Below, piece after piece: positions 13,691 through 24,915 of a stretch of DNA of 64,000 bases. Below the pieces are notes generated by a model. The model did not search any database, was not told where the DNA came from, and saw only the letters and a program-made list of their open reading frames with translations. Positions within the stretch are counted from its first letter, which is position 1. Every line of letters begins with the position of its first letter. The translations under genes and the position numbers were made by a program. The stretch is from Torreya grandis (lineage: Eukaryota > Streptophyta > Pinopsida > Cupressales > Taxaceae). Location: assembly GCA_037957365.1 (NCBI GenBank), contig JARHVA010002427.1, forward strand, positions 930,001-994,000, written 5' to 3'.

Positions 13691-14160
13691 AATTCCCATT
13701 ACTTCTATGATCCCCAATGAGATTATTCTTTGTGTAGATGATCCTCCTCTTTTTATTAGTGTCCAAATTCATGATATCCAAGTCAAACATGCTTTGATTA
13801 ATGAGGGTTCAAACACTTGTGTTGCCTCTCTTGATTTTATAAAAAGCCTTAGATATTTTTAATGTAATCTTAAATCCACACGTAGCAAATGTCAAGGCTA
13901 TGAACAAAGGTAAATGCCTCCTTTAGGTTGTGTGTGGATCCCTATTACTATCCCACATATCACCATCTACATGAAGGTGATGATATTCAATTTTAATCTA
14001 TCCTATAACATCTTTTTTGGTAGGCCATGGACTCATCATATGAGATCAATTGCCTCAATTGCTTGCTAATTTGTCAAATTTACTCACAATGGAACCATCT
14101 ATAGGATTCAAAGTGAAACTAATCTTTGGAAATTTTATTAATTCTAAGACTATGGTGTAT
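13691..14160 (+). pseudogene. Gypsy retropepsin with altered active site (element B)
   Basis: Recognised from the order CVDDPPLFISVQIHDIQ, then KHALINEGSNTCVASLDF, then LSYNILFGRPWTHHM about 90 residues on, which is the N-terminal, active-site and GRPW signature of plant Gypsy aspartic proteases. The catalytic position reads Asn-Glu-Gly-Ser (codon AAT at 13,800-13,802), where the family has Asp. A single G-to-A change would explain it, and it would abolish activity. Stops also occur. A retropepsin would cut the polyprotein inside the particle. Confidence 0.7.
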
Positions 14161-15843
14161 TCAATATTTCTACCCTTGAACCCTTGCCAAGCATTTCATT
14201 TTGTGAATTTTAATGGTTTAAATTTCCTATCAATTCCAATAAAGGTTACAATGGTCACTCTGAACTCATTAAGAATATACCCCCTAACCTCCTAGATTCT
14301 GATGATAATGAGCCTAATGAGATCAATCTCAAGATTAAAACCTTAGATCTCTCACCTCATCTCATTTCTTATCTTCCTCCTTTGAAACCTCATTCTTGTC
14401 AACTCCCTTGTGATGATATACCCATTGTCTTAACTAATAATTGACATTCCATTCATCACACCACATTAGATGATAAGGTAATCCATACCTACACTATTGA
14501 TCTTCATACACTTGATTATGATGATGGATATACCTTAGATGATCCATTCTTAGGAGGTCTTATTCATGTCTAAGATGCTGAGATTATTAATTATCATTCC
14601 TCTTTGCATCAATATTTCATTATATATTCTAGTATTCCATCCTATATCATTCCTAATTTTAGAATTTTCCCTCTTGATCATAAGATAGAGATGGTTCACA
14701 CATCTCCAATTTTAGAAGAACCTAATAGGATTATGCTTATGGATCATGCTATGACTGGTCCCTATAAAATTGTTAGATACCAAGACCCCTCTAGCTAGAT
14801 TATCCTTGAGATGCTTGTGATTGTCCTTTAGTATTCTATGTATCCCACTCCTCCCTAAATAGATCCCAATTTAGATCCTATTCCCACTCCCTCTCTAGCT
14901 AATTATCTTCTTATTTCCAATCTTATTACTCCTTCAGTCAAGCCTTGCCTAGTGTCTCCACCAACCCCACCTTCTCTTGGTGATGGACTCCTTCCTTTAC
15001 CATAAATTTCTCTTTTGCCTACCAAATGGGTCGATCAACCATATTGTGATATTCATAAAGTTGATGATCACTGGACTAGAAACTGATTTATATACTAATC
15101 TTCCTCATCTTACATTTTCACTCCTCCTATGAGTACACCTACTAAGTCTACCCATAAGTGTATTTTTTATTTCCATGGCATAGATAATCATTCATCCACA
15201 CATCATCTAAAGTTGTAGTAATATATTGACACCTTACATTCCACCATTCCTTAACCTATAAACAAGGCTATACCTCCTCCAAAAGTGTTACATGAATATA
15301 TTCATAAATATGGAGAGGTATATTATCTCTGGTACTAATGTGGTACACATCACACTGATCATTATCACATCCTTCAACAACATCTCAAAGATCACCTCAT
15401 AACCATTCTTATGCCTTCTACCCTTCTTCCCATAGGTCACCCTCACAATAAGGCTCCCCTTCTTCTCCCATGGCTCCACCTTTTATGGTTCTATATCCAC
15501 CTATGAGTCCCTCACCCATGGACCTTAACTCACCCATGGATCCCTCTCCACTGGTGACTCTTTCACTAGTATCACCTTACCCTTTGGTGACCCCTTCTTC
15601 TCTTGTGACTCCACCTCCTATGGTTTGATATCCACTTGTGAGTCCCTCAGCCGTGGACCTTCCCTCACCTATGGATCCCTCTCCATTAGTGCCTCCTTCA
15701 TTGGTAGCACTTTCCCCACTAGTGACCCCTTCATCTCCCATAGAATCCATTCCCATGCATTCTCTTGAGCATCCTCTACATGATATCCCTCATCAACATG
15801 ATCCTTCAGGCATTCCTACATTTTTTATCAAAGAGATTTGATG
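14161..15843 (+). pseudogene. Post-protease reading frame ending in a Pro/Ser-rich repeat (element B)
   Basis: Downstream of the protease a forward frame stays loosely open for about 1.7 kb with scattered stops. It is rich in Asp, Pro, His and Ser. Where RT would be expected I see no FxVDxxxA, YxDD or other polymerase motif. The last part is a low-complexity Pro/Ser/Met/Val tail built from a 135-bp tandem repeat, with a 67-codon open end (15,638-15,841). I do not recognise the protein. It could be an extended gag-pro C-terminus or an element-specific accessory frame. Confidence 0.4.
15472..15741 (+). repeat. 135-bp coding tandem repeat, two copies
   Basis: The units start at about 15,472 and 15,607, exactly 45 codons apart. 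Each encodes a Pro/Ser-rich module with the string SPMDPSPLV or a close variant. The period keeps the reading frame, so the duplication probably arose while the frame was translated. Confidence 0.65.
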
Positions 15844-17350
15844 CAAAATATTTTCTCAACTTTCCTTGAAGATCAATGAGATTTTAGTTATAGTTGACAT
15901 TCAGATTCATATAGACTTATTAGATGTTATGGATAATGTGTGTGGACAAATATATCAGTACTTATGAAAACAAGCATGGTGTTCTTACATTTATTTATTC
16001 ATTTTTATTTTACACATACTCCAACTTTACATTTATCTATTTTATATCAGTTGACATTGTGTTAAATTATTATCTATCTTACATGGTGACTTTCATTTTG
16101 CATTACATATTGCTTCTAATTCCATTATGTTCTCTTATGGATTATTTTTCATAATTACATACTTTTTTTTCTTGAGTTCTTTTATATGATTCCCTTGTTA
16201 TTTTCATGATTATTTGCTATCTTATCTCTATCAACATAGATAATTATTATTGTGATTTGGTTATAGAAACCTTTCTCCCTTTAGTCATTCCTCATTTACC
16301 ATGTGATCAGTTAACAAATAATTCATCTCATTAAAATCTCCTTTTATCGATCCACTTTGGGTCTCCCTTTATTCCCCTTTATCCCCTTTCACAAATTAAA
16401 CATGTGCATGGTTGAGACTTGAGATAACATGTTGGTTCATAGTTAAGCTTAAGTGTTCTAGTCATTTATATATTTGGATACTTAGCTTCCGTTAGCCAAA
16501 GCCTAAAGCTCATTCATGTGCATCACTCTATCTATCATGATTAGTCATTCTAAGTCCATATGGAGGAGGCATCTTAAAATCCATAAAACTTTTAAAAACC
16601 AAATCATTTAATAAAAGGCAATGATCTAAAAGGCAACATTCAAAAATTATAAAAGTTAAATCACACTAAAATACATGATTCTAAGAACATCCCCTATTTA
16701 TAATTGAATCTCAAACTCCACATTTGGTCTCATGATAGAGCTGAGGTCCATTGGGGTATGGTAGGCTAATATATTATAAAACGATAATACAAAATTCTTT
16801 TAGTGCTACCTCCTTTATCATGTAAGTACCTAATCTTCGCAGTAGACTGACGACTCTATAAAATGTCCTAAGAAATAGGGAACACATTGTGAGAAAGTAG
16901 GTCCATTTTAATTTTCTTTTTAAAAACTACCAACATGAATTGATCTTAATACCACACTTATTTTATTACACAACTTTGTATCTATAGTGAACGTGTATCC
17001 TCTATATATTGATAGTCACTAGTCACTTAGTGTCTTCTCATGTCCTTAGTGTGCCTCATATCTCCTAAGGTATTATGATAATATGCCTATATTATGCTTC
17101 TTACATTCCCCTTTTCACGCCCTATAATCCTAATATTTCTCCTTGAGAAATATTATTTTGTTCACTGATCACTCCTCTATGGATTCTATTTATGAGTTAC
17201 ATTGTAAGACCATGGATATGACTTGGCATTCCTCACAAATTACCAAAATTTTCATATTAACATTTCAAACATCTCCTTTTACTATATTTTCACCTTATTT
17301 ACATCTCATTGGTGTTCCCTTTGTGAGTTTTAGTGTAAGATCATGAATAT
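15844..17350. other. AT-rich non-coding part of element B
   Basis: No family motif on either strand. The last 200 bases contain two diverged sequences around ATGACTTGGC.TTCCTCACA (about 17,212 and 17,348), which look like partial relatives of the following 350-bp tandem unit. Confidence 0.4.
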
Positions 17351-18050
17351 GACCTAGCCTTCCTCACAATTTTTTTCAATATTAGAGTCAAAATGAAATT
17401 ATATGTTTCACATATGAGATAATATGTGTTTGGTTATGAGTTACACGTTATTGACATGCTTTCCATCTTGATTTACTATGTTTTATGTTTACTTTATTGA
17501 TATTTCACTTTTTCTTATTTTCTGATTACACGTAAGAATCCAATAATTTTTTAAGTTTTTCATACTTCCCAACTTAAATTAGTATGATTAATTTAAGACC
17601 ATTTTACTAATTTTATTTATTTTTTATAATTTCCAACATGATTTAGTATGATTGATTGACTTAATTGATTTGTTTTTATATCATTTTTCTTTCACATAAT
17701 GACTTGGCCTTCCTCACAATTTTTTTCAATATTAGAGTCAAAATGAAATTATATGTGTCAAATATGAGATAATATGTGTTTGGTTATGAGTTACACGTTA
17801 TTGACATGCTTTCCATCTTGATTTACTATGTTTTATGTTTACTTTATTGATCTTTCACTGTTTCTTATTTTCCGATTACACGTAAGAATCCAATAATTTT
17901 TTAAGTTTTTCATACTTCCCAACTTAAATTAGTATGATTAATTTAAGACCATTTTACCAATTTTGTTTATTTTTTATAATTTCCAACATGATTTAGTATG
18001 ATTGATTGAATTAATTGATTTGTTTTTATATCATTTTTCTTTCACATACT
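17351..18050 (+). repeat. 350-bp tandem duplication
   Basis: Two head-to-tail copies, 17,351-17,700 and 17,701-18,050, start GACCTAGCCTTCCTCACAAT and GACTTGGCCTTCCTCACAAT. Only a handful of substitutions are visible, so the duplication is much younger than most of the decayed coding sequence around it. Neither copy encodes anything recognisable. Each contains several forms of a shorter motif around CAACATGATTTAGTATGATT. Confidence 0.85.
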
Positions 18051-18588
18051 TTCTATTTTATTACATTATTTTCATACTTCCCAACATGATTTAGTGTGAT
18101 TTTACTTGTTTTATTTTGGTGCCAATATTTTTTATGGTTTAAAAATAGTTTTTACCCTTTTTTTTTGGTTTATTATACTTATCAATATTTTGATATTACA
18201 CATTTCGCATTGTGATATAGTGTGTAGTGCATTTTATTTGATTAATTATAAATTTCAAGTCTTTTTTGCCTATTTATTTTTAACCATGCATGTGTAATAC
18301 ATAATGCTAGAAAAGAAAACACCACACATATGTTTTCCATAACATATATAAAAAAACAAAAATGTATTTGATAAATAAATATATCCATGCATCCACAATC
18401 ATAACCAAAATATAACACATCAAATCAATATCCAACTGTCAAAACAAAAAATCTCTCTATATATCATGCATTTTAAATACAAATAGTATAAAAATATGTC
18501 ATTTTAGCTCTATGGTTGAGATCTATCATGTCTATCTCATGGTTTAACCATGCTATACATAGATACCTTAGAATATCCCCTCTGAATA
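18051..18588. other. Very AT-rich non-coding spacer
   Basis: Poly-T and poly-A rich, with one further copy of the CAACATGATTTAGTGTGATT motif near 18,080. No gene or RNA feature seen. Confidence 0.4.
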
Positions 18589-20186
18589 TCACATTATAAA
18601 GAAGTTGTCTGAGATCTCAAATGTGCTACTTGTTCCTATAGGTTGGCCACCTAGGCCTATACCTATCCCCAGTAGATTATGGTAGATATGTGTACAAATC
18701 TCTATTGAGCCAAGGCCTTCCAATCCTATGCCTCTCTTACTCCCACCCCTATTGGTGGTTTTATCCCATCTCCATGTGCTTGTAGTTACCTCAGCCTCCC
18801 TCACTAGTATGAACTAGCCTTCTTAATCTGGGGTAGATGGTACCATAAGATTATCCAATGTGGTGGGGTTGTATGGTGCCAACACCCTATCCAAAATATC
18901 ATGGTATGCTCCTATCAATAGGGATCCCCATCTAACCTCATCTTCATCTGTAGGATCTATAAAATTTAAACCAAATACACATCATATAACATAGACATAT
19001 CAAAATCTATCTATCTAAAATTATATATAACTAGTATTCTATCACAAAAATTATAAACCATAAGCATTTTTTACATATACCAATGCCACCAATCACCATC
19101 TTCCCTTCTACTCATATTTCAAGCACAGTATCTCCATCATCTCATCCCTTAAGCACCTCATCTATTGGATGCCTCACAATAAAAAAAAACCCTAGAGTCA
19201 CCACCCATGCATGTCTTGGGCCTCTCCTTAGTGGCGCCTCTATAGACTAGCTCTATTTTGGGATGAATGACCACCCTCTATGATCTATCTAATCATTGGC
19301 ACCTTTATCTATGATGTGATTGAGGTGGTGATTTCTCCTATTATAGTGGTGATTGTGGTACCTATGGCACCCCTACATCCACATACATGCCCTTTCTAAT
19401 TATTAATTATCATGCTTAACTATTCCATGGTCTCACTCACTATTATTTGATCTCTAGTCTCTTGAATGGTACTCCTCCTCTCCCCCTCAACTCTCTCATA
19501 TTCTAAGGTCAAAATATAAGCACCACTATAAAATATGTTGGGTGAGGGAGTCTGAACTATCTTGGTAAGCATGCCACTAGATGCAGATTTACACACTAGG
19601 TGTAGTGGCCCATGATCTACAATCATGCTAACCCTAACACCACAGTCACCAAACTTGGCCAAAATAGTTATAATGTGTGCATACAGCTACCACAGAATAT
19701 ATCCTCATGTGACCATCTACAACACTGGCACATGGGGCATATCCCATGCCACCTAATCCTATTTCCATCTCAAAACTTGAGGCAACCTATCATTGACCAC
19801 ATGGGATAACCTAAATGATTGATACATTGAGATATCATATATTCAAGAACTTAGTAGTACCACTAGTCCTATGTTATTTTACCCTTTGGATAACATCACA
19901 TACATATCATGCATGAATTGAACCCAGATGACATAAATAAATTCATGGAATGCCCCTTGATCTAAGGCTATCACATAAAAAAATACCTTACCATCCAACT
20001 TGTGACATAACACTCATGCTATCACAAGTCCTATCATAGCCTTCTAGATATCCATAATTTATACAATATAAATATCAAGAAAAATCACTCTCAATCCTAG
20101 GTAAATCTTATTTGAGCACGTCATCCACCAGGCTAGTACTCACCTCTCTTCTTGGTCATATAATGTCCCTATGATCACCAGTGTCT
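18589..20186 (-). pseudogene. Antisense plant-mobile-domain frame, C-terminal part
   Basis: On the minus strand a loosely open frame runs leftward from the Copia array with stops. It contains an 80-codon open stretch (19,420-19,662) and another at about 18,589-18,960 (VRWGSLLIGAYHDILDRVLA, then Gly-rich sequence). By itself this part is weakly diagnostic. It is placed in the PMD frame because it continues the piece at 32,272-32,530 once the Copia array and one TGTCT copy are removed. PMD proteins (MAIN/MAIL-like in plants) also occur in Gypsy and MULE transposons. Antisense frames upstream of the 3' LTR are known in Tat-type Gypsy elements. The frame is non-functional. Confidence 0.45.
20182..20186. 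repeat. Target-site duplication of Copia array, left
   Basis: TGTCT directly before the first TGTTAGG LTR start, identical to 32,267-32,271 after the fourth LTR. It flanks the whole array rather than any single unit. Confidence 0.85.
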
Positions 20187-20255
20187 TGTTAGGTTGTGGA
20201 GCTAAAAGCTTCAACTATTTGCAGACATGGAGGAGGTTGCTAAGTTCCAAAGAAA

Positions 20256-20380
20256 TTGGCATCGATAGCGAAACTGACATTGGTAAGGGGTGAACATAAA
20301 GGAAACTGACATTAGCAAAAGTCGGCCGATGTCAGTCATCTACAGGTAGACAGGGACCGATGTCGGTCGCCTATGCGGTT
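20256..20380 (+). promoter_or_regulatory. CpG-palindrome cluster in LTR 1 U3
   Basis: Closely spaced variants of (A)CTGACRTCGGT occur, including GACCGATGTCGGTC at 20,355-20,368. The same site reads GACCGATGTTGATC (24,087), GACTGACGTCGGTC (27,816) and GATCGATGTCGATT (31,547) in LTRs 2-4. All differences are C-to-T or G-to-A, pointing to an original perfect palindrome GACCGACGTCGGTC with an ACGT core, as bound by plant bZIP factors. It lies 120-250 bp upstream of the TATA box. Enhancer function is inferred. Confidence 0.6.
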
Positions 20381-20501
20381 CCAAAACTATTCATTGCACG
20401 AACAGTTAGTTTGTTGAACTGAGTGTTTGCATGTAAAGGCTATTTCAAGTCTTGAGTTGTGTGTCTAAATTAAGAGTCTAAGTTATGGTTTAGTTTGGGA
20501 T

Positions 20502-20511
20502 CTATTTATAG
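20502..20511 (+). promoter_or_regulatory. TATA box of Copia LTR 1
   Basis: CTATTTATAG, conserved in all four LTRs (near 24,234, 27,962 and 31,693), a little over 300 bp into each LTR. Transcription would start roughly 30 bases downstream. Confidence 0.6.
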
Positions 20512-21076
20512 ACCCATTGGCATGTATTGTAATTATGAGCAAATAGAGGAAGGCAAGGTAGATCCTTCCAATTGTAAGAAGAGGTTGATCTGCAGGTTGT
20601 TGCAAGATCAAGGAGAAGTTCTACATGGTAAGTAAGATCATTTGAGTTACAGGTTGTTGTAAGTTCATGGGAGATCTACTTGAAGTAATTTGAGTACTTG
20701 TGTATTGACAGGGTTATAACTGACTGGTTGGAGGTGAACACCAATTTTGTGTTTGAGTTGTGTGTTGGGACCATTTTTGGTAGGAGAGTGAACTCTTGAT
20801 TGAAAATTACTGGGAGCCCTTGCGGTGTAGGAAGCCTCACAGAGGTGGAAGAAGAAGTGGCATCTTCTTTATTGTATTTTATTTTTGGATGAATATTAAT
20901 ACAAAATTGTGTATTGTCTCTCATATTCTGTGCTATTTGTGAATTCTAGTTACTTGTTCATTCTGGTATAATTCCGTGTTTAGTTGCTTATACAAGGTAA
21001 TCATATTGTGCTCTTATTGAGGAGCAAGATCCTGACAAGTGGAATCATAGTTTGTTGTTCTTGGTTCCCCATCAAT

Positions 21077-21088
21077 TGGTATCAGAGC
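21077..21088 (+). other. Primer-binding site, Copia unit 1
   Basis: TGGTATCAGAGC, the standard Copia site pairing with the 3' end of initiator tRNA-Met, two bases after the LTR end. The equivalents are 24,808-24,819 (TGGTATCAAAGC) and 28,538-28,549 (TGGTATCAGAGC). Confidence 0.9.
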
Positions 21089-21184
21089 TTTTGGTTGGGT
21101 TACTAACAGGTTGTATCAGATCTGGTTAGTGTGTGTTTATTACAGGTTACTCACAGGGGTTTCTATTTGAGTGGGAGTATAGCA

Positions 21185-22645
21185 ATGGCAGAAGAAAGTA
21201 AGCTATGAATGGAAAAATTTAATGGCAAGAACTATCAATTATGAAGGATGCAAATTGAAGATTATCTATATCAGAAAGATTTGTACTTACCATTGGGTGG
21301 GGTTGCATGCAAGCCCCTGGATATGAAGAATGAAGAATGGGAGGTTCTTGATCAGAAGGCTCTGGGATCTATAAGGTTGAGCCTTGCATTGTCTGTGATT
21401 TATAACTTATCACAGGCTAAGACAACGGTAGAGTTGATGGAATCTTTGGCAAATTTATATGAAAAACCCTCAGCTTCGAATAAGGTATTTCTTATGAAGC
21501 AATTATTTAATTTTCAAAGGTTGGAAGGTGGATCTATTCATAGTCATATTAGTTATTTACATGGTTTGGTAAACCAGTTAAATTTAGTCAATATTGTTTT
21601 TGATGATGAAATTAAGGCTCTCTTAATCTTATGCTCATTACCTGAAAGTTGGGAAAGTTTGGTAATGGCAGTTAGTAATACTGCATCTGCTTCAAAAATA
21701 TTAAAAGTGGATGATGTTGTGAGTGTAATCTTGAATGAAGAAATTTTTAGGAAAAGCACAGGTGAATCATCAGGGAATGCTTAAAGTGTTGAAAGTAGGG
21801 GAAGGCAAAGAGAGAAGATCAAGCAAGGGAGATCAAGGTCAAAGATAGGTAGGAGATCCAAGTCCAGGTATGGCAGAATAACCTACTGGAAATGTGGAAA
21901 GCAAGGGCATCTAAAGAGAGATTGTTGGGTGAATGAAGATCAACATGAAGGACATGAGGAAGTAGATGTTGCAGATTTTGTTACACAAGATGCTCTGGTA
22001 TGTTCCTTAGATAAAGTAGAATCTTGGGTTTTATATTCTGGTGCCTCTTTCCATGCATCCCCAAATAGGAAAATTTTTCATGAATATGTCCAGGGAGACT
22101 TTGGATAAATTTATTTAGGGGATGGTAAGCCTTGTCAAATGGTTGGCAAAGGGAAAGTGAAGCTGAAATTACAGACGGGCAACACATGGGTATTGAAAGA
22201 GGTCATGCATATCCCAGTCTTGAAGCAGAATTTCATTTCTATAGGAAGTTTAGGTGATGAGGGTTGCACAGTAACTCTCACAGTGGACTCTTGGAAGGTT
22301 ACCAAGGGTGCACTTGTTGTAGAAAGAGGTAAGAAAGTAGGTATGCTTTATCTATCTACTTGTATTACTGATTCTCCTTCTGGTTTATCTACTTTAGCTG
22401 TAGATTCAAAGATGTGGCTTAATAGGCTTGGTCACATGAATAAGAAGGGGATGCATGTTCTTGAGTCAAAGGGTATGATTTCAGATTTGAAAAGCATGGA
22501 TCATGATTTTTGTAAGCAAAGGAAGAAACTAACATTTCTTGAAAAATTTGATGTTCGTGACAAGAACATGAAAGCCTTAGTTTTCAAGGAGAAGATGACG
22601 GATAGAGATTAGCATAAGGGGATGAATAATTCTAAGTATAGATGG
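21185..22645 (+). pseudogene. gag: Copia unit 1 gag-protease-integrase N-terminus
   Basis: Starts at the ATG of MAEESKL. A UBN2-type gag of about 200 residues follows (for example ALGSIRLSLALSVIYNLS), then a basic linker, a CCHC knuckle, a protease and a GAG-pre-integrase/HHCC region (RLGHMNKKGMHVLESKGM). Damage: CGA became TGA after MAEESKL, TGG became TGA in NYQLW, and further stops lie near 21,782 and 22,108. The first knuckle Cys is Tyr (YWKCGKQGHLKRDC). The protease triad region reads WVLYSGAS instead of WVLDSGAS. The integrase zinc finger has lost its second Cys pair. The frame ends where the palindrome block begins. Confidence 0.88.
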
Positions 22646-22715
22646 GTTGATATGGACAAGGGTTTGATCTAAAAGGATCTCGTGGGTAGAAGTCATCACT
22701 CACAAGTAAAACACA

Positions 22716-22915
22716 GAGACCGACGTCGGTTAGAAAACTAGCGTCAGCATCCAGGCAGGGACCGATGTCAGCTATGTGTGGCCTGACATCGGTGACTTAG
22801 GATAGATAAACACTAATGTCAGTCAGGGGGAACTGACGTCAGTGATGAGGCAGTTGCATGGAACCAACGTCGATCAGGTGCAGACTGAGATGTGACTGGC
22901 ATCGATCACTGAGAT
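22716..22915 (+). repeat. Internal CpG-palindrome block, Copia unit 1
   Basis: About ten variants of GACCGACGTCGGTT spaced 20-40 bp apart, including that exact form at 22,718-22,731 and a perfect TGACGTCA at 22,834-22,841. It replaces the integrase core and the first part of RT. The same block is at 26,448-26,645 and about 30,175-30,375 in units 2 and 3, with more CpG loss. A second GGTAAGTAAG donor-like site follows at 22,978-22,987. Confidence 0.75.
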
Positions 22916-23039
22916 AGATTTTGGGTAAACAACAAGCTGTCAAGGAGTCTCAAGTACCCATATAGAGGACTGAAAAGGGTAAGTAAGCCTCAAATTCATC
23001 ATTTCCCTTTTTTACACTACTTGTTACTCACTGATGGTA

Positions 23040-23825
23040 AGGAAATAGGAAGTTATTAAAGAAGCAGAGCAGGTAGATCCAAGAAATAGTGGGAGCTTGG
23101 CATGGATGAGGAATGTGATTCCTTAGAGAAGAACCAAATGGGAGTTTTTGGTGGAGTTGCCAGTTGGAAGAAAGCACTAAGAGACAAATGGATTTTCAAG
23201 GATAAAGAAGAGTGGAAATGGACACATGAGATGGAAGGCCAAGGTATATGGTCTTGAGTAAGCTACAGGATAATAGAGGTTTGACCATTGTGTTTCTCTT
23301 TACCAGGTTAGATAATATTAGCTACATTATCCTATTTTTGTATGTTGTGCTTGTAGCAGCGTCACATATGCAGGGAGTTGCTAAACTAAAGGTAAATTTA
23401 GTTTAGATGTGTGTCATGAGGAATCTGGGAGCAGCAAGATTCTTTGGCATGAGTGTGTTCTAGGGACATGGAAGGTCACATGTTGATTTTGTCTCCAGAT
23501 GATTGTGTGAAACCCGTTAGCACGCCGATGGTTGGATAGTTTTATGAATAATGTTTTGATTCACATAATGAGGTTAAGTGCATGGTATGTACTAGACCTA
23601 AGTTTTCCCAAGTAGTGGGAGTTGTCAACAAGTTTGGAGCCAATTTAGGAAAGGAGCAATAGAGGGCAGTTCAGTGGATTCTCAGGTATCTGAGAGGGAC
23701 CAGCAGTAGGTGCACATGCTATGCAGGGTCAAGTTCTTTTCTACATGGGTTTATAGATGTAGATGTGGCAAGTGATTTGGATGAGAAGAGGTGCACCATA
23801 AGATTTGTGGTGGTTGTTCTTTAAG
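23040..23825 (+). pseudogene. Copia unit 1 RT/RNase H fragments
   Basis: In pieces and shifted frames: the start of Copia RT (SLEKNQ, then KKALRDKWIFK and RWKA), then a jump to the end of the RT palm (IILFLYV) and the linker region (MRNLGAARFFGMSV). A stretch like the thumb/RNase H border follows (KFGANLG, then AVQWILRYLRGTS), ending soon after the first RNase H Asp region. The YVDD active site reads YVV-L in all three units, so the two catalytic Asp residues are gone. The middle of RT is deleted. No activity is possible. Confidence 0.8.
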
Positions 23826-23904
23826 AGTGATCTTGAAGAGGGATAAAATGCCAAGAAACAAACTAGATGATGTACAAGTATAGGTATAGTTACAACTATT
23901 TATC

Positions 23905-23918
23905 TCTAAGTAGGAGAT
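23905..23918 (+). other. Polypurine tract before LTR 2
   Basis: AAGTAGGAGAT abuts TGTTAGG. Units 2 and 3 keep the more typical AAGTGGGAGAT (27,637-27,647 and 31,368-31,378). This is where plus-strand DNA synthesis would prime. Confidence 0.75.
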
Positions 23919-24805
23919 TGTTAGGTTGTGGAGCTAAAAGCTTCAACTATTTGTAGACATGGAGGAGGTTGCTGAGTTCCAAAGAAATTGGCTTTAGCAG
24001 TGAAATTGACATCGATAAGGGGTGAACAAAAAAGAAACTAACATTTACAAGAGTCGGCTGACGTTGGTCATCTCCAGGTAGATAGGGACCGATGTTGATC
24101 AGCTATGCAGTTCCAGAACTGTTCATTGCATGAACAGTTAGTTTTTTGAACTAAGTGTTTGCATGTAAAGGCTATTTTGAGTCTTGATCTATGTGTCTAA
24201 ATTAAGAGTCTAATTTATGGTTTAGTTTGGGATCTATTTATAGACCCATTGGCATGTATTGTAATTATGAGCAAATAGAGGAAGGCAAGGTAGATCCTTC
24301 CAATTGTAAGAACAGGTTGATCTATAGGTTGTTGCAAATCAAGGAGAAGTTCTACATGGTAAGTAAGATCATTTGAGTTACAGGTTGTTGCAAGTTTATG
24401 GGAGATCTACTTGAATTACTTTGAATACTTGTGTATTGGCAAGGTTATTACTGACTGGTTGGAGGTGAACACCAATTCTGTGTTTGAGTTGTGTGTTGGG
24501 ACCATTTTTGGTAGGAGAGTGAACTCTTGATTGAGAATTACTAGGAGCCCTTGAGGTGTGGGAAGCATCACAGAGGTGGAAGAAGAAGTGGCATCTTCTT
24601 TATTGTATTTTATTTTTGGATGAGTATTAATACAAGATTGTGTATTGTCTCTCATATTCTATGCTATTTGTGAATTCTAGTTACTTGTTCATTCTGGTAT
24701 AATTCCGTGTTTAGTTGCTTATACAAGATAATCATATTGTGCTCTTATTGAGGAGCAAGATCTTGACAAGTGGAATCATAGTTTGTTGTTCTTGGTTCTC
24801 CATCA
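23919..24805 (+). repeat. Copia LTR 2 (shared between units 1 and 2)
   Basis: TGTTAGG...CTCCATCA, 887 bp. It ends with GGTTCTCC, shared only with LTR 3; LTRs 1 and 4 have GGTTCCCC. The same regulatory features as LTR 1 are present, with the U3 palindromes (23,988-24,110) more decayed. Confidence 0.92.
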
Positions 24806-24915
24806 ATTGGTATCAAAGCTTTTGGTTGGGTTACTAACAGGTTGTATCAGATCTGGTTAGTGTGTGTTGATTACAAGTTACTCACAGGGGTTTCTCTTTG
24901 AGTGGGAGTATAGCA

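Larger units (their letters stand above)
20187..21074 (+). repeat. Copia LTR 1
   Basis: Starts TGTTAGG and ends CCCCATCA. It contains a palindrome cluster in U3 (20,256-20,380), a TATA box (20,502-20,511) and a splice-donor-like GGTAAGTAAG at 20,627-20,636. It is nearly colinear with the other three copies. Confidence 0.92.

Noticed and set aside
20676..20924. An 82-codon minus-strand frame inside the Copia LTR, recurring at 24,416, 28,137 and 31,868
   Set aside because: It recurs only because the LTR recurs, has no family motif, and overlaps the transcribed LTR leader in antisense.
22716..22915. Regularly spaced palindromes considered as a CRISPR-like array
   Set aside because: Repeats are short and variable, spacing is irregular, there are no cas genes, and the setting is a plant retrotransposon.
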